Below, in pieces: positions 58,797-64,000 of a stretch of DNA of 64,000 bases. The DNA lies in NCBI RefSeq assembly GCF_963678545.1, contig NZ_OY782870.1, positions 620,001 to 684,000 of the forward strand, written 5' to 3'. The stretch comes from an uncultured Methanomethylovorans sp. (GTDB lineage: Archaea; Halobacteriota; Methanosarcinia; Methanosarcinales; Methanosarcinaceae). Numbering within the stretch: the first letter of the stretch is position 1; each line of letters opens with the position of its first letter. The position numbers and the translations under genes were made by a program. Below the pieces are notes generated by a model. The model was not told the origin of the DNA. It ran no database searches and worked only from the letters and a program-made list of their open reading frames with translations.

Positions 58797-59018
58797 TTGT
58801 ATTGCCTCTTAAAAAATCAAAGAATTAAACATCGCAGTTAGACTTAAAATTACAGCTAAACTTTAGTGTCATTTCATAAATATATTGCCAATATAATCTT
58901 TTCTCATTAATTATATTTCGTATCCTATAAATACCTGGTGGAATCTCTACTGTATACCTCAAATAATTAGCCTTGAGCTTTCAATAAAATCCATATACTT
59001 TCTCACTACATTCTGCTT

Positions 59019-59651
59019 ATGGACTTGATCACTTTTTTCATCTACTCTTTTGTGTCAATTTTCGTAATAGTAAGTCCCTTGGATGGAGTTGTGACTTTTG
59101 TATCCATGACAAGCGGAATGTCTAATAAACAAAGACAGATACTTGGAAGAAAAGCTGTTCTTCTTGCATGTGCTATTTCTGTTTTCTTTGCGCTGACAGG
59201 CGATACGATGCTCAGGTTCTTCAGCATAAATGTTGACTCTCTAAGGGTTGCAGGAGGTATACTGCTGTTCAAAGTGGCCTTTGATATGATGATGGCACAT
59301 ATTTCCAGGGAAAGTATTACTCTTGATGAGATCAACGAATCTTTAGGACGAGATGATGTCTGGGTATTTCCTATTGCTCTGCCTATATTGGCAGGACCTG
59401 GGTTAATAACTACTGTTATAGTTTTGATGGACAGCACAGATCTTGTTCTCAACAAGATGGCCGTGTTAGCTGCCATTGTGCTAACCTTCTTTGTCTGTCT
59501 GGTATTGTTCCATTTTTCTCATAAGGTCTACGAATGGCTTGGTTACACCGGCATGCTGGTATTTACCCGTCTTATGGGACTTTTTCTGGCCGCTTTGGCA
59601 GTGGATTTTGTAACAAAAGGATTATTCAATATATTTCGTACTTTATACTAA
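59019..59651 (+). CDS. MarC-family integral membrane protein
   Basis: The 210-residue protein has six predicted membrane helices. VSPLDGVVTFVSMTSGMSN begins the family signature, and the conserved second-half segment is PIALPILAGPGLITTVIVLM (the P-x-A-GPG-x-T motif). MarC proteins were named in the multiple-antibiotic resistance locus but have no proven transport role. The gene is divergent from the histidine kinase with about 220 bases of AT-rich sequence between. Confidence 0.85.
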   Translation: MDLITFFIYSFVSIFVIVSPLDGVVTFVSMTSGMSNKQRQILGRKAVLLACAISVFFALTGDTMLRFFSINVDSLRVAGGILLFKVAFDMMMAHISRESITLDEINESLGRDDVWVFPIALPILAGPGLITTVIVLMDSTDLVLNKMAVLAAIVLTFFVCLVLFHFSHKVYEWLGYTGMLVFTRLMGLFLAALAVDFVTKGLFNIFRTLY

Positions 59652-59684
59652 AACTATGTATTTAAATGAATGAAATGTAAGTAG

Positions 59685-59710
59685 AAAAGGGATCTGTCCC
59701 TTTTCATTAT
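59685..59710. terminator. Bidirectional terminator between marC-type gene and phosphatase
   Basis: AAAAGGGA (59685-59692) and TCCCTTTT (59697-59704) form a perfect 8-bp stem with a TCTG loop, with AT-rich flanks on both sides. It sits between convergent genes. Confidence 0.7.
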
Positions 59711-59723
59711 TTTACTTGAACTT

Positions 59724-61403
59724 TTAAATCTTGATCATGTCTACAGCCTGCTGTGGAATGTACACTTTTCCTTTGCCGTCGTTGGCTTTAGGAGCATAGA
59801 TTACTATTCCATCGAGTTTGTGTTCAACTCCTTTGGAGTCGATAAGAATATCCTTATTAACTGGTAGCTTATAGTCCCCGATCTTAAGAACCAAGTTATT
59901 AGAGTCTGTCTTGTCCAGTTCATACTTCCCAGGGAATGCTTCATCTACATCCACGAATAACTTCTCGCTTATATTGTCTAGGCTGAAGTTCAGCTCTTTG
60001 GAGATGTAAGTGGCTATTTCAGTGTTATCCACACGGCCCGAAAGGCTTCCAGGTCCATATGTCCACAGAGGCACATCCTCCCCGCAATGACCACCAGTTG
60101 TCCATCCGATAATGGTGTAATTATTGTTTATTGTATTTTTCAGGGTCTCGAAATTACCACTTGTAACCACTTCATTAATCTCTGTCGCTGTAAGGTTAAT
60201 GCCCATCCAATTAAGCACTTCTTCATGTATTTCAGAGCTATTGGTCATATCCTGTATTTGACTTTCAAGGTAAGAGTAAGTACATTGCATGTTCTTAAGA
60301 GGATCTACAAGGTCTTCTACTGTGGTCTTTGTATATGATTCATCATTACTGCTTCCAAGCGTCATGCCACCAGTGTTGTGGTCAGGGAAGACAATTACAA
60401 GAGTATTTCTATCTTTTTTTGCAAAGTCAACAACAACTTCCACTGCTTGGTCAAAAGCAAGGAAATCCGTTACCATATAAATCGGGTCATTAGTATGCCC
60501 AGCCCAGTCAACCTGGCTGCCTTCTACCATCAGGAAAAATCCATCTGTATCCTCAGAAAGCAGTTCTATGGCTTTTTTTGTCATGTTAGCGATGTGTGGC
60601 TCATCTGATGATGTATATTCACGGTCGATCTCAGGAGACATGGCCACTCCTGCAAACATTCCCCATACTTTGCCGGATTTTAAAGACATCATATCGTCTT
60701 CGGTTTCAACGAACTGGTATCTTCTGTCCATCAGTACTTTGGTGAGGTTTTCTCCATCCTTTCGGCTGTCATTGAGGAAATCCTTACCCCCGGCAAAGAC
60801 CACATCAATATTCTGGTAAACCATCTGTTCTGTTATATTGTCATACTGTTTCCTGGACTCTACGTGGGAAGCAAATGCAGCAGGTGTGGCATGTGGTATC
60901 TCACAGGTTGCTACAAGTCCAGTGGCTTTGCCCTTAAGTTTCGCTCCTTCAAGTACAGTTGCAAGAGGAACATATGGTTCAGCCACAGTTGTTGGATCGA
61001 TGGTGCTTAAAAGAGTTGCCGGGTTTGGACCCACGCTTAAGGCTCCGTCAGAAGTCTTATGTCCTGTTGAAAAGGCTGTTGCAGCAGAAGCAGAGTCGGT
61101 AATCAGTGAATCGCTCATATAGGTGGAAACAGTTCCAGATACCATATCATCAAGCTGTAATTCTTCACCGCTGTACCAGCGTGCCACAGTCTGGACACTT
61201 TGCGAGCATCCATCTGGAACCATAACTATGATATTCTTTATTTTATTGTTAGTGGAATTAGTATCCTGTATCTCTGTTGTATCTTCTTTGGTATAAACAC
61301 AGTTCTGTATTTCCTTACCTGATCCCATAGATACTGCACTTCCAATTAGTAACAGTCCTACTATAGTAAATACTATTAAAAGGTTCATTCTTTTCGTAGC
61401 CAT
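59724..61403 (-). CDS. Secreted alkaline phosphatase
   Basis: The 559-residue protein has an N-terminal signal peptide (basic MATKRM, then about 20 hydrophobic residues). Metal ligands and the nucleophile are visible: MVPDGCSQ carries the first Asp, TDSASAATAFSTG holds nucleophile S104, VEGSQVDWAGHTND carries the second metal site, FPDHNTGG the Asp-His pair, and GGHCGEDVP the late His. The length exceeds E. coli PhoA (about 450), mostly through insertions before the last motif and a C-terminal 90 residues. It would release phosphate outside the cell membrane. No phosphate-uptake genes are adjacent. Confidence 0.9.
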   Translation of the reverse strand: MATKRMNLLIVFTIVGLLLIGSAVSMGSGKEIQNCVYTKEDTTEIQDTNSTNNKIKNIIVMVPDGCSQSVQTVARWYSGEELQLDDMVSGTVSTYMSDSLITDSASAATAFSTGHKTSDGALSVGPNPATLLSTIDPTTVAEPYVPLATVLEGAKLKGKATGLVATCEIPHATPAAFASHVESRKQYDNITEQMVYQNIDVVFAGGKDFLNDSRKDGENLTKVLMDRRYQFVETEDDMMSLKSGKVWGMFAGVAMSPEIDREYTSSDEPHIANMTKKAIELLSEDTDGFFLMVEGSQVDWAGHTNDPIYMVTDFLAFDQAVEVVVDFAKKDRNTLVIVFPDHNTGGMTLGSSNDESYTKTTVEDLVDPLKNMQCTYSYLESQIQDMTNSSEIHEEVLNWMGINLTATEINEVVTSGNFETLKNTINNNYTIIGWTTGGHCGEDVPLWTYGPGSLSGRVDNTEIATYISKELNFSLDNISEKLFVDVDEAFPGKYELDKTDSNNLVLKIGDYKLPVNKDILIDSKGVEHKLDGIVIYAPKANDGKGKVYIPQQAVDMIKI

Positions 61404-61571
61404 CTTTTTCCCCTATGAATTAGTTTTACAGATGAGATTAAATGGTTCTACGCATTTGAATTTTGTACAAATATAATATGTGGTAAAAGGTATTCTATGT
61501 ACTAGTAATATGTCTATATATCTCTCTTCATTTGAACAATTTATACAATTACATTTACAGCATTCAACGGA

Positions 61572-62375
61572 TCATTTCCGATCTTTGTTTATGTTACTGT
61601 AATACATGCACTCTTCCCTTGAGAACAGTGGCATCTCTACAGAACCTTTTACCATCTTCACAGGTGCCCCTCTTATTACTACGGCAGGGATGCCCTCACC
61701 TGCTTCTCCCATTACAAGTTGTGCAGCAGAAACCATATTGTCAGCAACTGCTTTTCTGGTTATCTTCAGTTCCTTGCCAAAAAGGTCAAATGAACCTCTT
61801 GCATCTTCCACAGGTTCTATGCCAGAAGTTCCAAGGGCTATTCCCACACATCCTAGTCTTAATGGTTGGGTACGACTGTCACCAACAATTACACCTATAT
61901 GGCATGAACAGGATTTTTCAAGCCCTTGCCTTATCATAGCTGCACTTTTTTGTGGATCCTTTGGTAAAAGCACTACGCAGCCTTCAGGTGCATTTGAGCT
62001 GTCTATCCCCGCATTCGGTGAAAGTGCTCCTCTGGTAATGGTCAGCGCTGCTCCCGGCACTCCACCAAATATCTCATCGCATTCCTCGATTATTAACTGC
62101 ATTTCTCTAGGATCAAGTTGATATTTCTGTGCAAGCTCAAGAGCCTCGGAAGTTGGATCAATGTCAGACAAACTCACAAGTCGTCCTTCAGAAGTAGCTA
62201 CAGCAGATTCCGCCAGTACTATTACATCAGTGTTCTGTAGGTAAATCCTCTGCTTTTTCATGGAATCGACCAATATCTGTACTATGTCTTCTCCTTTTCT
62301 TATGATCGGTGTTCTTATACCTATCAACTGCATTGGTGCTTTATTGCCTGAAGGCTCATACTTCTCATTATTCAT
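61572..62375 (-). CDS. cofE: Coenzyme F420-0:L-glutamate ligase
   Basis: The 267-residue protein shows the CofE layout: LIGIRTPIIRKGEDIVQIL at the start, VIVLAESAVATSEGRLV, then LLPKDPQKSAAMIRQGLE and GVIVGDSRTQPLRLGCVGIA. The last part, ISGIEPVEDARGSFDLFGKE-like (SGIEPVEDARGSFDLFGK), is typical. It adds gamma-linked glutamates to F420-0 using GTP, the final step in making the methanogen hydride carrier. Its ATG overlaps the end of metF by eight bases, so the two are coupled. A start at codon 15 (62333) is an alternative. Confidence 0.9.
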   Translation of the reverse strand: MNNEKYEPSGNKAPMQLIGIRTPIIRKGEDIVQILVDSMKKQRIYLQNTDVIVLAESAVATSEGRLVSLSDIDPTSEALELAQKYQLDPREMQLIIEECDEIFGGVPGAALTITRGALSPNAGIDSSNAPEGCVVLLPKDPQKSAAMIRQGLEKSCSCHIGVIVGDSRTQPLRLGCVGIALGTSGIEPVEDARGSFDLFGKELKITRKAVADNMVSAAQLVMGEAGEGIPAVVIRGAPVKMVKGSVEMPLFSREECMYYSNINKDRK

Positions 62376-63297
62376 TATGTGTTCTTCCTTCTGTCGATCC
62401 CGACATCTTTAATATTTCTCGAGTATATGTGTGCTGTCCAACAGGCATCAAATGTATGCCTCTGCACATCTTTTTCAGTTCACGGATTATCTTTGTGGCA
62501 ATTTCCATTCCTTCGCTTGCGGGCTCTTCTGCATTCTCCATTCTTGTGATGAATTCCTCCGGGACTCTTATTCCCGGAATGTTTCGATTCATGTACTTTG
62601 CCATCTTTGCAGATTTGAGAGGTATAATGCCTGCTATTATAGGCACATCAATGTCACTTACTTTTTCCAGAAAACATGCAAATTCTTCGATGTCATACAC
62701 TGCCTGAGTTTGAATAAAATCTATTCCAATACTTGTCTTTTTCCGAAGTTTGATGTGCTGCATAGGCTGTAAAGGATCTGTATTAGAAACCGCACCCACT
62801 ACAAAGTCTGGGAACTGTTCCAGTCTATTGCCTGATAGGTCGTATCCTTCGTTCAGTTTCTTAACAGTGTTCAGTAGTTGTACTGAATCAAGGTCGTATA
62901 CGGGTTTTGTAGCTGGATGATCTCCTTTGGTGGTGTGGTCTCCCGTCATAACACATATATTATGTATTCCAAGAGCCCACGCCCCTAAAAGATCTGATTG
63001 AAGAGCCAATCTATTGCGGTCTCTGCAAGTAAATTGCACGATGGTTTCATGTCCTGCCTCTTTGAGCATCTTTCCCACAGCTATGGAACTCATGCGCATC
63101 ACTGCCCTTTGGTTATCGGTCACATTGAACGCATCTACATATCTTTGCAATTGTTCTGCATCCTTTAAGAAAGACGAGGTATCAACACCTTTTGGAGGCG
63201 TAACCTCTGTAGTGATCATGAATTTGTTAGATTGGAGTTTATCGCGGAAAGTGACTGGCATCGCGCACTTATATGCAGCTTCTACTTTTAAACTCAT
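62368..63297 (-). CDS. metF: 5,10-methylenetetrahydrofolate reductase-like protein
   Basis: The 309-residue TIM barrel starts with FRDKLQSNKFMITTEVTPPK, the MTHFR first strand. FTCRDRNRLALQSDLLGAWA, NICVMTGDHTTKGDHP and FIQTQAVYDIEEF follow, covering the FAD-binding and folate-facing regions. A second domain typical of fused MetF-MetH proteins is absent. Methanosarcinales use tetrahydrosarcinapterin for methanogenesis but also carry folate enzymes for biosynthesis. The role is therefore probably methyl supply for methionine (inference). A TATA-like TTTAAA at about 63327 gives an almost leaderless transcript. It is followed by cofE. Confidence 0.85.
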   Translation of the reverse strand: MSLKVEAAYKCAMPVTFRDKLQSNKFMITTEVTPPKGVDTSSFLKDAEQLQRYVDAFNVTDNQRAVMRMSSIAVGKMLKEAGHETIVQFTCRDRNRLALQSDLLGAWALGIHNICVMTGDHTTKGDHPATKPVYDLDSVQLLNTVKKLNEGYDLSGNRLEQFPDFVVGAVSNTDPLQPMQHIKLRKKTSIGIDFIQTQAVYDIEEFACFLEKVSDIDVPIIAGIIPLKSAKMAKYMNRNIPGIRVPEEFITRMENAEEPASEGMEIATKIIRELKKMCRGIHLMPVGQHTYTREILKMSGSTEGRTHNE

Positions 63298-63423
63298 CGA
63301 AAATGAATATATTCATTCTGACTATGTTTAAATAGACATTTTAATCAAAACTGGTCTTGAATTCAAGAACAGAAATCTCCGAGGGCTCTGTTTCCGAAGG
63401 CCCTCTGTTTTGTATTTATTGTT

Positions 63424-63663
63424 TCAGAGCCCTGCTCTGCCTACTATCACGTCTGCAACCTGCTGGGCGCTGGTGAAGGGGAAGTCGCTTGGCTTGAGTA
63501 ATGCTCCTGCTTCACCTGCCGTGACCTTTATATTTCCTGACTGGCAGGTGGTATCAGCACCAGCAGGAAAGGCTGCTAGTAATTCCTCAGGTGTTTTTAG
63601 AGGGAAATTTGCGTTCTTAAGTGCTCCTTTGATCTGTGTGTGTATTTCTTCCTTTACTTACAT
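63424..63663 (-). pseudogene. MTH865-family gene with a stop at codon 2
   Basis: The frame reads ATG TAA GTA AAG GAA, then EEIHTQIKGALKNANFPLK, AAFPAGADTTCQSGNIKV and KPSDFPFTSAQQVADVIVG. This matches the archaeal MTH865 family (EF-hand-like fold, about 80 residues) in full. GGTGA lies seven bases before the ATG, so the start is well marked. The second codon is TAA, where relatives have a small residue such as Ser. There is no other start codon before the conserved region. Either this is a nonsense mutation, a sequencing error, or translation starts at a non-standard codon. Confidence 0.8.
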
Positions 63664-63803
63664 CTTTTTATCACCAGTTAATAATAGGCTAGTTATAATT
63701 ATATACTTAATAGGCATTATTATGTACAAAACTCAATTTGTACAGAATAATGACCTTGAGTATTATTCTAAATAAGTGGCAAGTGGCTTCAAGGAATATT
63801 ACT

Positions 63804-64000
63804 ATGGATAAGATACACAACTCCTCTCTTCAATGTAAAGAACTAGAAGAACTGAAAAAGGAAATATCTTTAATGCGTAGTGAATTCAACGGATTTCTGG
63901 AAAGTTCTGGCAGGTATCTGGTGGAACAAACTACTTCGCAGTTGAGGGGAAGTTTTTCTAAAGCTCTTATTGATTACATCAAGAAAGATACCAGCGATAG
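63804..64000 (+). CDS. Unrecognised coiled-coil protein, 5' part only
   Basis: The frame starts with ATG at 63804 (AAGGA eight bases upstream) and runs off the window end. The first 65 residues are mostly helical and charged (CKELEELKKEISLMRSEFN), with heptad-like spacing, then STSQLRGSF-like polar sequence (TSQLRGSFSKALIDYIKK). No family was recognised. A mostly alpha-helical protein is likely. Confidence 0.55.
   Translation, partial: MDKIHNSSLQCKELEELKKEISLMRSEFNGFLESSGRYLVEQTTSQLRGSFSKALIDYIKKDTSD

Overview
This window comes from a methanogenic archaeon of the Methanosarcinales, most likely a methylotrophic member of the Methanosarcinaceae (Methanolobus/Methanomethylovorans type; I cannot fix the genus without a database). 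The evidence is an archaeal 16S/23S/5S operon, archaeal DnaG primase, HerA-NurA, archaeosine synthase, a four-subunit pyruvate synthase, a coenzyme F420 ligase (CofE), an RPA-type single-stranded DNA-binding protein, several archaea-only families (UPF0058, UPF0200, UPF0201, MTH865) and TATA-box/GGTGA-type expression signals. Sequence outside the rRNA operon is AT-rich.

Layout. 0-8.5 kb: metabolic and redox genes (GNAT end, Fe-S aldo/keto reductase, zinc-ribbon protein, QueG-like Fe-S protein, VOC protein, SulP transporter, flavodoxin-type protein, endonuclease III). 8.5-11.4 kb: pyruvate synthase genes in the transcribed order gamma-delta-alpha-beta. 11.6-18.4 kb: dihydrouridine synthase, a universal-stress-protein remnant, the UPF0200/UPF0201/sugar-isomerase operon, a 56-residue ribbon-helix-helix protein, tRNA-Lys(CUU) and nurA-herA. 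18.7-25.5 kb: sodium:solute symporter, a core-MetE methionine synthase, a SpoIIM-like membrane protein, a KaiC-like ATPase with a partner protein and a SelB-like GTPase. 25.5-31.1 kb: an RNA ligase followed by five consecutive CBS-domain genes (about 18 CBS modules), all on the minus strand. 31.3-36 kb: a broken VOC gene, three-OB RPA, KptA, RtcA and a CoA-disulfide-reductase-like flavoprotein. 36-48.4 kb: a 620-base structured intergenic region, dnaG, UPF0058, GNAT, archaeosine synthase, a GlcD/GlcF-type dehydrogenase pair, YgiQ radical SAM, MBL and TatD hydrolases, and a frameshifted 2-isopropylmalate/citramalate synthase. 48.4-54 kb: the rRNA operon 16S-tRNA-Ala-23S-tRNA-Cys-5S, with bulge-helix-bulge processing stems visible around both large rRNAs. 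54-64 kb: Lpd-like flavoprotein, a 58-residue Sm-like protein, a PAS histidine kinase, MarC, alkaline phosphatase, CofE, MetF, an MTH865 gene with a stop at codon 2, and a gene start running off the end.

Four coding relics or lesions stand out: the USP C-terminal fragment, the VOC gene with a stop and a deletion, the A7-tract frameshift in the leuA-like gene, and the TAA at codon 2 of the MTH865-like gene. The last two could be sequencing errors or recent mutations. Functionally the most intriguing stretch is 25.5-34.8 kb, where an Rnl3-type RNA ligase, KptA, RtcA, RPA and the CBS array lie together. RtcA appears to lack its nucleotidylated histidine. I see no CRISPR array, insertion sequence or prophage.
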